Source of the DNA: Clostridiaceae bacterium
Lineage (GTDB): Bacteria > Bacillota > Clostridia > Saccharofermentanales > UBA5734
DNA length: 16,959 nt
Assembly: GCA_012519875.1 (NCBI GenBank)
Contig: JAAYPL010000154.1
Location: 1 to 16,959, forward strand
Direction of reading: 5' to 3'
Shown: positions 1-7,938 of the stretch, one piece after another
Numbering within the stretch: position 1 is the stretch's first letter
Layout of the letters: the number at the start of each line of letters is the position of its first letter
Made by a program: the position numbers and the translations under genes
Notes under the pieces: generated by a model
Told to the model about the DNA's origin: nothing
The model's database searches: none
Seen by the model: only the letters and a program-made list of their open reading frames with translations

Positions 1-932
1 CGATTCGCCTGATCGGTGCGATTGTTATCATTATTCTGCTGATCGCGTTGGTCAGCAGCAGTGTTTACACAGTGAAGGAAACGGAACAGGCGGTGATTAC
101 GACTTTTGGCAAATACACAAAAACAGCTCAGGCCGGCCTGCAGTTCAAATTGCCATGGCCGATCCAGTCGGTCACGTTGCTGCCGGTCAATATGACTCAA
201 AAGATTGAACTGGGTTATTACAGCGACAATGCCGGCAATTATTACAGCATTCCCGAAGAAAGCATGATGATCACCGGCGATATGAATATTGTCAGCATTG
301 ATTTTTTTGTTGAGTGGAAAATCAGTGATCCGGTCAAATATCTGTTTACCGCGGAAAATCCGAACGGTGTCCTGAAAAACATGCTGCAAAGCACGGTTCG
401 CTCGGTGGTCGGTACCAAACAGATCGATGATGTTCTGACAACCGGAAAAATCCAAATCCAGTCGGATGTCAAAGCCATGCTGATGGAGGCTCTGGTTAAA
501 AATGACATCGGCCTGATGGTGATCGATGTCAAGGTCAACGATTCCGAACCCCCGACCGAAGAGGTGGCAAAAGCTTTCCGGGATGTTGAAACCGCCAAAC
601 AGGAAAAAGAAACGGCTTTGAACCAGGCGCTTGAATATCGCAACAGCAAGCTGCCGGCCGCCAACGCCGAGGCCGACAAAATTGTACGAGCCGCCGAAGC
701 CGAAAAGGAAAGCAAAATCAATGTAGCGATCGGCGAACGCAATCGATTCTTATCGATGTTCAATGAATACAAAAATTTTCCTGCCATTACGCGTGAGCGT
801 ATGTATCTCGAGGCCATCGAATCCATCCTGCCCGGTGTCCGTGTCTATCTGGACAACGGTGGAGAAGTCGATAAGCTGTTGCCGTTGGAAGATCTGTCTG
901 CTGTCGGCAAAGCTTCATCCATCTTGGATTGA
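1..932 (+). CDS. hflK: HflK-like SPFH/band 7 membrane protein, 5' end cut by window edge
   Basis: The frame is open from base 3 to a TGA at 930-932 (309 visible residues) and continues upstream of the window, so the true start is not visible. The first visible residues form the end of a hydrophobic membrane segment (I/L/V-rich, to about base 50). An SPFH/prohibitin domain follows, with the typical TVKETEQAVITTFGK opening and a DVKVNDSEPPTEEV stretch. Next comes an Ala/Glu/Lys-rich coiled coil (about bases 570-730) and a C-terminal part with RERMYLEAIESILPGV. In this family, HflK and HflC form a large membrane complex around the FtsH protease and modulate membrane-protein turnover. The gene lies 19 bp upstream of hflC, the usual HflK-HflC order. 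The internal TTG at 48 is not a believable start because it would cut the membrane anchor. HflK rather than a generic SPFH protein is inferred from the pair. Confidence 0.9.
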   Translation, partial: IRLIGAIVIIILLIALVSSSVYTVKETEQAVITTFGKYTKTAQAGLQFKLPWPIQSVTLLPVNMTQKIELGYYSDNAGNYYSIPEESMMITGDMNIVSIDFFVEWKISDPVKYLFTAENPNGVLKNMLQSTVRSVVGTKQIDDVLTTGKIQIQSDVKAMLMEALVKNDIGLMVIDVKVNDSEPPTEEVAKAFRDVETAKQEKETALNQALEYRNSKLPAANAEADKIVRAAEAEKESKINVAIGERNRFLSMFNEYKNFPAITRERMYLEAIESILPGVRVYLDNGGEVDKLLPLEDLSAVGKASSILD

Positions 933-951
933 GCGGGAGGTGTAGGAGAAC

Positions 952-1845
952 ATGGATAAGGGTAAAATGAAAAAATGGATTCTGGCCGGGGTTGTGGCGT
1001 TGGTATTGATCATCGTTGTTTCGTCGAGCTTTTATACCGTCAACGAAGGGGAGTACGCCTATATTTCTCAGTTCGGAGCCGTCCGCCAGATCCGTTCCGA
1101 CGCAGGCCTTTACTTTAAAATTCCCTTTGTTCAGGATGTCAACCGCATCACGGAAAAACAGATGATCTATAATGTGAATTCATCCGAGGTTCTGACTGCG
1201 GATAAAAAGGCCATGATCGTTGATAGTTATGCAATCTGGCAGATTGAAGACGTTTTGACATTCATCAGGACCGTCGGCAATGTACCGGAGATGGAAAAGC
1301 GTATTGATGCCAGTGCCTACAGTGTGATCAAAAATCTGATGGGCCAGCTGCAGCAAAGCGACATCATCACCGACAGCGAAGATGAGGGCCGTTCGACCCT
1401 CAACACCATGATCACCGAACAGGTGGCCGCCAATCTCCGAGCCTACGGTGTCAATATTATTGCCGTAGAGATCAAGAGATATGACCTGCCGGAGGACAAC
1501 ACCACTGCGGTCTATTCTCGTATGATTTCGGAACGTTCCCAAATGGCGGCCGCCTATAAGGCTGATGGCGAATACGAAGCTGCCAAAATCCGCAATGAGA
1601 CAGACAAAGAAGTTAGCATCCTGATCGCTACCGCTCAGGCTCAGGCCCAAAAATTGCGCGGCGAAGGCGAAGAAGAATATATGAAGACCCTGACCGAACT
1701 GTATAACGATCCGGAGAAGGCTGATTTTTATATTTTTGTCCGCCAATTGGAGGCCCTGAAGGTGTCCATGCAGGGTGAAAAAACGATCATTCTCGGCCCT
1801 GATTCGCCGCTGGCCCGGATTCTTAATCAGGCCGGATCCGAGTAA
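952..1845 (+). CDS. hflC: HflC-like SPFH/band 7 membrane protein
   Basis: This is a complete 297-residue gene starting at ATG 952 behind a good ribosome site (GGGAGGTGTAGGAG) and ending with TAA. The N-terminus is short and basic (MDKGKMKKW), followed by one membrane helix at about residues 9-26. An SPFH domain comes next (FYTVNEGEYAYISQFGAV, GLYFKIPFVQDV), then a long Ala/Glu coiled coil rich in AQAQAQ-type repeats at about residues 200-240. The length is close to typical HflC. By family knowledge it partners HflK as a regulator of FtsH, with the bulk of the protein outside the cytoplasm. It is co-transcribed with hflK and probably with the phosphodiesterase gene 25 bp downstream. Nothing in it looks broken. 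Confidence 0.93.
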   Translation: MDKGKMKKWILAGVVALVLIIVVSSSFYTVNEGEYAYISQFGAVRQIRSDAGLYFKIPFVQDVNRITEKQMIYNVNSSEVLTADKKAMIVDSYAIWQIEDVLTFIRTVGNVPEMEKRIDASAYSVIKNLMGQLQQSDIITDSEDEGRSTLNTMITEQVAANLRAYGVNIIAVEIKRYDLPEDNTTAVYSRMISERSQMAAAYKADGEYEAAKIRNETDKEVSILIATAQAQAQKLRGEGEEEYMKTLTELYNDPEKADFYIFVRQLEALKVSMQGEKTIILGPDSPLARILNQAGSE

Positions 1846-1870
1846 CCGGAATCTTTGGCTTTTAGCAAGC

Positions 1871-2419
1871 ATGGATGAGCGCAGACTATTCATTGCCATT
1901 GCTCTGTCGGCAGATGTTCAGGCAGCACTTTCACAGGTAGTGCAGGACCTGCGTTCACAGATGTCCGGCGGGCGTTGGGTTGCGCCCGGGAACCATCACA
2001 TCACCTTACAGTTTCTTGGTGAGACACCAAAAGGCAAAGTGACGGAATTGGCGAATCTGATTCAAGAGGCGACAAAAGAAACCCCTCGGTTTGTTCTTCA
2101 TCTGGAGGGAATCGGTTTATTCGGGCGCAGGCAAGGTGTCCTTTGGATGGGCGTTCGGCAAAACAAAATCTTGGCCGACTTGGTCGACAAGCTGAGATGC
2201 CGACTGGCTATGAACGGTTTTGTCACCGAAAAACGGCCATACGTCCCTCATATCACGCTTGCGCGCCAAATCTCCCTTGCACCTGAACTTGCCGGGTCTT
2301 GGCGTTGCTTGCCAATCAAGTGCCCGGTGGATGAGGTCTTTCTGATGGAAAGCCGGATTGAGCATTCCCGTCGGGTTTATCTGCCGCTCTGCCGCCAACC
2401 CTTGGACGGCTGGTCATAA
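1871..2419 (+). CDS. thpR: RNA 2',3'-cyclic phosphodiesterase (2H/LigT family)
   Basis: The predicted 182-residue protein carries the two signature motifs of the 2H phosphoesterase fold: H43-I-T45-L (NHHITLQFLGE) and H127-I-T129-L (VPHITLAR). The MDERRLFIAIALS start, the GIGLFGRRQGVLWMG stretch and the VFLMESRIE element are typical of bacterial ThpR/LigT proteins. These hydrolyse 2',3'-cyclic phosphates on RNA to 2'-phosphates, and some members ligate tRNA halves in vitro. The frame is open further upstream, but that part reads through the end of hflC. ATG 1871 gives the conserved N-terminus, although its ribosome site is weak, which suggests translation coupled to hflC. Its last codon overlaps the 3' end of the convergent transketolase gene (2414-2419 shared). 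Confidence 0.9.
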   Translation: MDERRLFIAIALSADVQAALSQVVQDLRSQMSGGRWVAPGNHHITLQFLGETPKGKVTELANLIQEATKETPRFVLHLEGIGLFGRRQGVLWMGVRQNKILADLVDKLRCRLAMNGFVTEKRPYVPHITLARQISLAPELAGSWRCLPIKCPVDEVFLMESRIEHSRRVYLPLCRQPLDGWS

Positions 2420-4396
2420 ATCAAGTATGTTTTCAACGGTTTCGATAATTGCCTGAGCGGTCAAACCGAACTTTTCATAAAGAATGTGGCCGGGTGCCGA
2501 TGCCCCGAATCGGTCAAGGCCGATGACTTTTCCGTCCAGACCGACATAACGGTGCCAAGGCATTGTGGCACCGGCCTCAATGGCCAGGCGCACGCGAACC
2601 TATGATGGCAAAACGGATTCTTGATACTCTTTCGGCTGTTCCTCAAAGATCTCCATGCTGGGCATGGAAACGACACGGACGGCAATGTCTTTTGCCGCCA
2701 GGCCGGCAGCCGCTTCAAGAATCAGCTCGACTTCGGATCCGGATGCCAGCAAGATGACAGAAGGATTCGGGCAATCCCGCAAAATATACCCGCCTTTCAG
2801 AGCTCCGCGACCGGTTTCGTCATATGTAGGCAGATTTTGTCGGCTCAGGACAAGGCAAGTCGGCCCTTGCCGGCGCAAGGCCATGAGGTAACCGGCAGCT
2901 GTTTCTTTTCCGTCGGCCGGACGATAGACCGTCATACCCGGTGTTGCACGCAAGGCAGTCAGATGTTCGATCGGTTCGTGTGTAGGGCCGTCCTCGCCGA
3001 CACCAATGCTGTCATGAGTCATAACATAGATGACCGGCAATCTCATCAGCGCGCTCAAGCGCATGGCTGCTTTGGCGTAATCAGTGAAAACAAAGAATGT
3101 GGAGCAAAATGGTCGCAGACCACCATGTAAAGCCATGCCATTTGCCGCGGCGGCCATGGCAAACTCACGAACGCCGAAATGAATGTTGCTGCCGCTGAAG
3201 TCGTCGGCAGAAATCCAGCCGCGTCCTTTCAGCTCTGTTTTGGTGGAAGGAGCCAGGTCGGCGCTGCCGCCGATCAAGTTGGGCAGTCGGCCGGCCAGGC
3301 GATTCAAAACAACGCCGCTGGTTGAACGGGTTGCCTGGGATCCGGTAAAAGACCAAAACTCGTCATCATTTTCCAGATCAGGCAGCTCGGCACTGTAGCA
3401 TGCTTTCAGTTCGGCGAAAAGCTCCGGATAAGCAGCCTGATAACTCTCCATCAACCGACTCCAAGCTTTTTGGCTTTGACCTAAACCCGCTTTGACCTCA
3501 GTCATATAAGCGGTCAGCTCTGTCGGAACGTCGAAGGCCCGGCTGCTTGGCCACCCCAAACAAGCCTTTGTCTTGGCGATATTATCTTCACCCAAGGGCT
3601 CGCCGTGTGTTTTGGCCTGACCGGCAAGGGGAGAGCCGTAGCCGATTTGTGTCTTGACAATGATCATTGACGGCCGGGAGCGGTCGGCTTTGGCGGCTTC
3701 GATAGCCCGGCCGATCGCCACGCGATCATTACCGTCGTCGACCTTGATTACCTGCCAGCCGTAGGCTTCATGCCGCTTGCCGACATCTTCCTTAAAGGCG
3801 ATATCCGTATCACCCTCAATGGTAATATCGTTGTCATCGTAGAAAACGATCAGTTTGCCCAAGCCCAGTGTTCCGGCCAAAGAAGCGGCTTCGGAAGCGA
3901 CGCCCTCCATCATGCAGCCATCGCCGGCCAGCACATAAGTATAGTGGTCAATGATTGGATGGTTTTCGCGGTTGAAGCGGGCCGCCAGATGCGCCTCGGC
4001 GATGGCCATGCCGACAGCGGTGGCCAAACCTTGGCCGAGAGGACCGGTGGTCATCTCGACGCCCGGAGTTGCCCTCCATTCCGGATGTCCGGGTGTGCGG
4101 CTGCCCCATTGGCGGAAAGCCTTAAGATCGTCCAGCTCGAGACCATAGCCAAATAAATGGAGCAGAGAATAAAGCAGCATGGATGCGTGCCCGGCGCTCA
4201 GGACAAAACGATCACGATTGATCCATGACGGATCAGCCGGATTATGCCGCATATGGTTGACCCAAAGCTCATAAGCAATCGGCGCGGCACCAAGAGGCAT
4301 GCCGGGATGACCGGAGTTGGCTTTTTGGATCCCTTCAACGGACAGTACACGAATGGCGCTGACGGCCAGTTGATCCATTTGTTCTTTGGAATTCAT
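2414..4396 (-). CDS. tkt: Transketolase with an in-frame TAG at codon 599
   Basis: Transketolase is the thiamine diphosphate enzyme of the non-oxidative pentose phosphate pathway, moving two-carbon ketol units between sugar phosphates. Reading starts at ATG 4396, six bases after a GAGGTG ribosome site; an in-frame GTG at 4405 overlaps that site and is less likely. Visible family landmarks include SGHPGMPLGAAP near residue 30, the ThDP-binding GDGCMMEG ... FYDDN segment, the catalytic-Glu region FGVREFAMAAAANGMALHGG, and HDSIGVGEDGPTHEPIEHL. The frame meets TAG (complement of 2600-2602) after 598 residues. It then continues in the same frame for 61 codons of clear transketolase C-terminus (RLAIEAG, YVGLDG, FGASAPGHILYEKFG) to TGA at 2414-2416. 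With the TAG decoded, the length (660) is normal. It may be a recent nonsense mutation, a sequence error or a readthrough codon; a 598-residue truncated product would lack the end of the C-terminal domain. Confidence 0.9.
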
Positions 4397-4438
4397 AGGA
4401 TTCACCTCACTGTTTTAGGCACAAGTTATTCACCTGAA

Positions 4439-4467
4439 AGCATACCATGATTTACCCGACGGGTCGA
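4439..4467 (-). promoter_or_regulatory. Candidate sigma-A promoter for tkt
   Basis: Read on the minus strand, TCGACC (complement of 4462-4467) is followed after 17 bases by TATGCT (complement of 4439-4444). That -10 box is preceded by TGG, giving an extended -10. The -35 match is poor (4 of 6). The -10 lies about 43 bp upstream of the transketolase ATG. This is inferred from pattern only. Confidence 0.35.
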
Positions 4468-4589
4468 TAAGCATCGGGGAAAAGGTGAAAAAATAACATC
4501 ACCGAATCGGCAGACGATATGATGATGCAACGTCAATGGTGTCAAAAACAACAAATCCGCAGTCGATGTTTCTTTTTTGAAGGGGACTG

Positions 4590-4598
4590 TGCTATGAT
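4590..4598 (+). promoter_or_regulatory. Candidate extended -10 promoter for the sugar isomerase-like gene
   Basis: TGCTATGAT is a good extended -10 element (TGn followed by TATGAT, 5 of 6 matches), about 32 bp before the ATG at 4631. No good -35 box lies at the right distance, which is tolerated for extended -10 promoters. Confidence 0.4.
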
Positions 4599-4630
4599 AA
4601 GTCAGTTCATGCGAGGAGGTATTAAAGAGG

Positions 4631-5596
4631 ATGAAATTGGGCGTTTTTGCCGTACTGCTGGGTCAGAAGAATCTGAAAGAGGCGCTTGGCTATCTTTCCG
4701 ATCTGGGTGTGCAGGCTGTTGAGATCGGGACCGGCGGCTATCCGGGAAACGCTCACGCCAACGCGGCGGAATTGATCGCCAATCCGGAACAGCTCGGGAT
4801 ATTTCGCCAAACCATCGCCGATTCAGGCTTAACACTCAGCGGACTATCCTGCCATGGCAATCCGATTCATCCGCAGGCTCACATTGCCGAAGCCTTTCAT
4901 CGGGACATTGAGAATACGATTCTATTGGCCGAGGCTCTCGGTCTGGACCGGATCATCGCATTTTCCGGCTGCCCCGGTGACAGTCCGTCCTCACAGTGGC
5001 CGAATTGGGTGACCTGTCCCTGGCCGAATGATTACCTCAAAGTGCTGGACTATCAATGGCATGAGGTGCTGATTCCCTATTGGCGGAGGATGGCGGCTTT
5101 TGCCAGGGAACACGGTGTCCGGCGAATCGCTCTGGAAATGCATCCGGGGTTTTGCGTTTACAATCCGGAAACACTGTTGCGTCTGCGCGACGCGGTTGGC
5201 GACGTCATCGGTGCCAACTTCGATCCCAGTCATTTGTTCTGGCAGGGAATTGATCCGGTTGCGGCTATACGTAAGCTTGGATCGGCTATTTATTTTTTCC
5301 ATGCCAAGGATTGTTCCCTGGATCCATTGAATATCGGCGTCAACGGGGTGTTGGATACCAAACCCTATCACGACGAGATCAATCGATCATGGATTTTTCG
5401 GACGGTAGGCTACGGACACGGTGGCGATGTTTGGCGCGACATCATCTCGGCACTGCGTCTTGTCGGCTATGACGATGTGATCAGTATTGAGCATGAGGAC
5501 AGTCTGATTTCACCTGGCGAAGGTTTGACCAAAGCCATTGAATTTTTGCGACAATGCCTGTTCTTTTCTGAACGCGGTGACATTTGGTGGGCTTGA
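4631..5596 (+). CDS. Sugar phosphate isomerase/epimerase-like TIM-barrel protein
   Basis: The 321-residue protein starts at ATG 4631 behind AGGAGGT (4614-4620) and ends with TGA. It belongs to the xylose-isomerase-like / AP endonuclease 2 TIM-barrel superfamily. Candidate metal ligands sit in the expected order: E169 (ALEMHPG), D198 and H201 (NFDPSH), H224 (FFHAKD) and E287 (SIEHED). The N-terminus MKLGVFAVLL with LGVQAVEIGTGGYPG is the usual first barrel strand and the following E-I-G motif. Members isomerise or epimerise sugars, inositols or related keto-sugars. The substrate cannot be read from sequence, and the usual Gfo/Idh/MocA oxidoreductase partner is absent here. It is divergent from transketolase, so a link to pentose metabolism is possible but only inferred. 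It could also act on an inositol derivative. Confidence 0.85.
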   Translation: MKLGVFAVLLGQKNLKEALGYLSDLGVQAVEIGTGGYPGNAHANAAELIANPEQLGIFRQTIADSGLTLSGLSCHGNPIHPQAHIAEAFHRDIENTILLAEALGLDRIIAFSGCPGDSPSSQWPNWVTCPWPNDYLKVLDYQWHEVLIPYWRRMAAFAREHGVRRIALEMHPGFCVYNPETLLRLRDAVGDVIGANFDPSHLFWQGIDPVAAIRKLGSAIYFFHAKDCSLDPLNIGVNGVLDTKPYHDEINRSWIFRTVGYGHGGDVWRDIISALRLVGYDDVISIEHEDSLISPGEGLTKAIEFLRQCLFFSERGDIWWA

Positions 5597-5604
5597 CCTA
5601 TAAT
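5577..5604 (+). promoter_or_regulatory. Candidate sigma-A promoter for nfnAB
   Basis: GTGACA (5577-5582, 5 of 6 matches to TTGACA) is followed after 16 bases by a perfect TATAAT (5599-5604), 44 bp before the TTG start at 5649. The -35 box lies inside the last codons of the preceding gene. This is the best promoter match I found in the window. Confidence 0.55.
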
Positions 5605-5648
5605 AGGTAGTGTTGAAAAATAGTAAAAAAAAATAAGGGGGTATCCGA

Positions 5649-6500
5649 TTGTATAAAATAATCAAAAGGGAAGAGTTGAATCCCTCTGTTATCCGAATGG
5701 ATATCGCGGCGCCGGCAATTGCCCGCAAAGCCGAACCGGGTCAGTTCATCATCCTTCGTGTTTGTGAGGAGGGCGAGCGAATTCCGTTGACCATCGCTGA
5801 TTTTGATCGCGAGGCCGGAACGGTGACCATCATTTTCCAGATCGTCGGAAAAACAACCCACATGCTGGGCCAACTCAACGAAGGTGACGACCTGCTGGAT
5901 TTTGTCGGGCCGCTGGGCATGGCCAGCCGTTACGATCAACCCCAAAAGGCGGTGGTCATCGGTGGGGGGCTGGGATCGGCCATCGCTTATCCCCAAGCCA
6001 AAAAGCTGCACCAAATGGGTGTCGAAGTCGATATCATTGCCGGATTCCGCAATCGGGAACTGATCATCCTCGAGGAAGAAATGCGCAAGGTCAGCACCCG
6101 GCTTTTCCTTACGACTGACGATGGCTCCAACGGCGTCAAAGGTTTTGTCACGGATATTCTGCAAAAGCAACTGGAGCAAGGTGTAAAATATGACCTGGCG
6201 GTGGCCATCGGGCCGCTGATCATGATGAAGATGGTCAGCAACCTGACCCGTCCTTATGGAATTAAAACAATTGTCAGCATGAATCCTGTCATGATTGACG
6301 GAACCGGTATGTGCGGGGGCTGCCGTCTGACCGTCGGTGGCGAAACCAAATTTGCCTGTGTAGATGGTCCTGATTTCGACGGACATCTGGTTGATTTCGA
6401 CGAGGCCATGCGCCGCCAGCAGATGTATAAAGCTGAAGAAAAACAAACTTTGGAGGCTCATATTTGTCGCCTGTCCGGAAAGGAAAACGCCGATGCCTAA
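5649..6500 (+). CDS. nfnA: NfnA-type subunit: NADH-dependent ferredoxin:NADP+ oxidoreductase alpha (sulfide dehydrogenase beta-like)
   Basis: The 283-residue protein is a ferredoxin-NADP reductase-like FAD/NAD(H) module with a [2Fe-2S] site. It uses a TTG start seven bases behind AAGGGGG (5635-5641); no ATG fits the conserved N-terminus. Visible motifs are the flavin-binding RIPLTIAD (residues 44-51), the dinucleotide loop GGGLGSAIAYP (105-115), and the cluster motif DGTGMCGGC...C with C222, C225, C237 and nearby D217. In the studied NfnA an aspartate serves as the unusual fourth ligand. With NfnB it couples NADH and reduced ferredoxin to NADP+ reduction by flavin-based electron bifurcation in the cytoplasm of anaerobes. 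It overlaps nfnB by 8 bp, so translation is probably coupled. It has also been annotated in other genomes as sulfide dehydrogenase or a dihydroorotate dehydrogenase electron-transfer-like subunit. Confidence 0.9.
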   Translation: MYKIIKREELNPSVIRMDIAAPAIARKAEPGQFIILRVCEEGERIPLTIADFDREAGTVTIIFQIVGKTTHMLGQLNEGDDLLDFVGPLGMASRYDQPQKAVVIGGGLGSAIAYPQAKKLHQMGVEVDIIAGFRNRELIILEEEMRKVSTRLFLTTDDGSNGVKGFVTDILQKQLEQGVKYDLAVAIGPLIMMKMVSNLTRPYGIKTIVSMNPVMIDGTGMCGGCRLTVGGETKFACVDGPDFDGHLVDFDEAMRRQQMYKAEEKQTLEAHICRLSGKENADA

Positions 6501-7938
6501 TCTCGCATTAAAAAAAGTTCCGATGCCTGAGCAAGAACCGGATGTCCGCAATACCAATTTCCGCGAAGTTGCCCTGGGTTATACTGAAGCCATGGCCGTC
6601 GAAGAGGCCAGGCGGTGCCTTAACTGCCGCAATAAACCTTGTGTCGGCGGCTGCCCCGTTAATGTCCGGATTCCGGAATTTATCGAGCGGGTTGCGGCGG
6701 GAGACTTTGCCGGTGCTTATGAAATCATCACCTCAACCAACAATCTGCCGGCCATCTGCGGACGGGTCTGCCCGCAGGAAAATCAGTGCGAAAAGTTTTG
6801 TGTCCGCGGCGTCAAAGGCGAACCGGTGGCCATCGGGCGTTTGGAGCGTTTTGTCGCGGATTGGACCATGGAGAACGAACCTGTCCCGCCGATCAAAGTC
6901 GACAAGAAAAACCGTAAGGTGGCTGTGGTCGGTTCCGGTCCCGCCGGCTTAACTTGTGCCGGCGATTTGGCTAAGCAGGGCTATGATGTTACTGTTTTCG
7001 AGGCCTTCCATATACCGGGCGGGGTCCTGGTGTACGGTATCCCGGAGTTTCGTCTCCCCAAAGCAATCGTTCGGAAAGAAATCGACGCGCTACGAGCGTG
7101 TGGCGTTGAGATAAAAACCAATATGGTAATCGGAAAAGTCCTGTCGTTGGCCGACCTGGCGGATGAAGGCTTTGAGGCGATCTTTATCGGCTCGGGAGCC
7201 GGGCTGCCCAGTTTTTTAAAAATTCCCGGCGAGAACCTCAATGGTGTTTATTCCGCCAATGAATTCTTGACCCGTATCAATCTGATGAAAGCCTATCTTT
7301 TTCCAAACTGTGACACCCCGGTTCGTGTCGGCAGGCGTGTCGCGGTGATCGGCGGCGGCAATGTCGCGATGGATGCGGCGCGTTCTGCCAAAAGGCTTGG
7401 AGCCGAGGAGGTTTACATTGTCTATCGCCGTTCTGAGACCGAAATGCCGGCCAGACTGGAAGAAGTTCACCACGCAAAACAGGAGGGAATCATTTTTCGC
7501 CTGCTGACCGATCCGATTCAGATCCATGGCACTGAAAGCGGTTGGGTTCGTGCTCTGGAATGCAATGAGATGGAACTGGGCGACCCGGATGCCGGCGGTC
7601 GCCGCCGCCCCATCGTCAAACCCGGCTCCCAATTTCTCCTAGATGTGGAAACCGTGATCATTGCAATCGGCAATACCCCGAATCCATTGCTGAAAAACAC
7701 GACGCCGGGACTGGAAACGCAAAAATGGGGCGGTATTGCGGTCGAAGAAGAGACCATGAAAACCAGCCTGGAAGGTGTTTATGCCGGCGGCGATGCCGTG
7801 ACCGGCGCAGCCACCGTTATCCAGGCCATGGGAGCCGGTCGCAAAGCCGCCCAAGCCATTGACGACTATCTCAGCGGCCGCCGACAGGATCCGGAAAATC
7901 CCGCCTGCGTCGTTGGCAGCGAAGTCGTCGAAATGTAG
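6493..7938 (+). CDS. nfnB: NfnB-type subunit / glutamate synthase small-subunit-like flavoprotein (often annotated gltA)
   Basis: The 481-residue protein has the N-terminal iron-sulfur region and two nucleotide folds of the GltD/NfnB family. Two cysteine groups are visible: C42, C45, C50, C54 (RCLNCRNKPCVGGCP) and C89, C93, C99, C103 (CGRVCPQENQCEKFC). The FAD loop GSGPAG lies at 147-152, the NADP loop GGGNVAMD at 287-294, and the second FAD motif YAGGDAVTGAATV at 430-442. ATG 6493 overlaps the end of nfnA by 8 bp and gives the standard MPNLALKKVPMPEQ start; the frame is open upstream only inside nfnA. Pairing with nfnA argues for ferredoxin:NADP+ oxidoreductase rather than glutamate synthase, since no large GltB subunit is near. 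It ends with TAG followed two codons later by an in-frame TGA. Confidence 0.9.
   Translation: MPNLALKKVPMPEQEPDVRNTNFREVALGYTEAMAVEEARRCLNCRNKPCVGGCPVNVRIPEFIERVAAGDFAGAYEIITSTNNLPAICGRVCPQENQCEKFCVRGVKGEPVAIGRLERFVADWTMENEPVPPIKVDKKNRKVAVVGSGPAGLTCAGDLAKQGYDVTVFEAFHIPGGVLVYGIPEFRLPKAIVRKEIDALRACGVEIKTNMVIGKVLSLADLADEGFEAIFIGSGAGLPSFLKIPGENLNGVYSANEFLTRINLMKAYLFPNCDTPVRVGRRVAVIGGGNVAMDAARSAKRLGAEEVYIVYRRSETEMPARLEEVHHAKQEGIIFRLLTDPIQIHGTESGWVRALECNEMELGDPDAGGRRRPIVKPGSQFLLDVETVIIAIGNTPNPLLKNTTPGLETQKWGGIAVEEETMKTSLEGVYAGGDAVTGAATVIQAMGAGRKAAQAIDDYLSGRRQDPENPACVVGSEVVEM

Larger units (their letters stand above)
4397..4630. promoter_or_regulatory. Divergent intergenic region between tkt and the sugar isomerase-like gene
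   Basis: This 234-bp region separates two divergent genes and holds no convincing ORF of its own. It contains candidate promoters in both directions (listed separately). On the transketolase side there are two small dyads: ACCCG-A-CGGGT at 4454-4464 and CGAT-AAGC-ATCG at 4465-4476. The first overlaps the predicted minus-strand -35 box and spacer. The ribosome sites of the two genes lie at its ends: GAGGTG (complement) for tkt and AGGAGGT at 4614-4620 for the plus-strand gene. Confidence 0.6.

Noticed and set aside
1180..1899. A 239-codon antisense open frame opposite hflC
   Set aside because: It is a shadow of the SPFH coding sequence and has no plausible domain of its own.
2461..2718. A separate minus-strand ORF at the transketolase 3' end, suggesting a frameshift or split gene
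   Set aside because: The conserved C-terminus is in the same frame as the upstream transketolase part, beyond the TAG; this other frame gives no transketolase sequence.
5598..6557. A 319-codon antisense open frame opposite nfnA
   Set aside because: The sense strand encodes a clear flavoprotein with intact cofactor motifs; the antisense peptide has no family character.
6493..7938. Glutamate synthase small subunit (gltD)
   Set aside because: The fold is the same, but there is no large subunit nearby and the gene overlaps nfnA, so the NfnAB assignment fits better.
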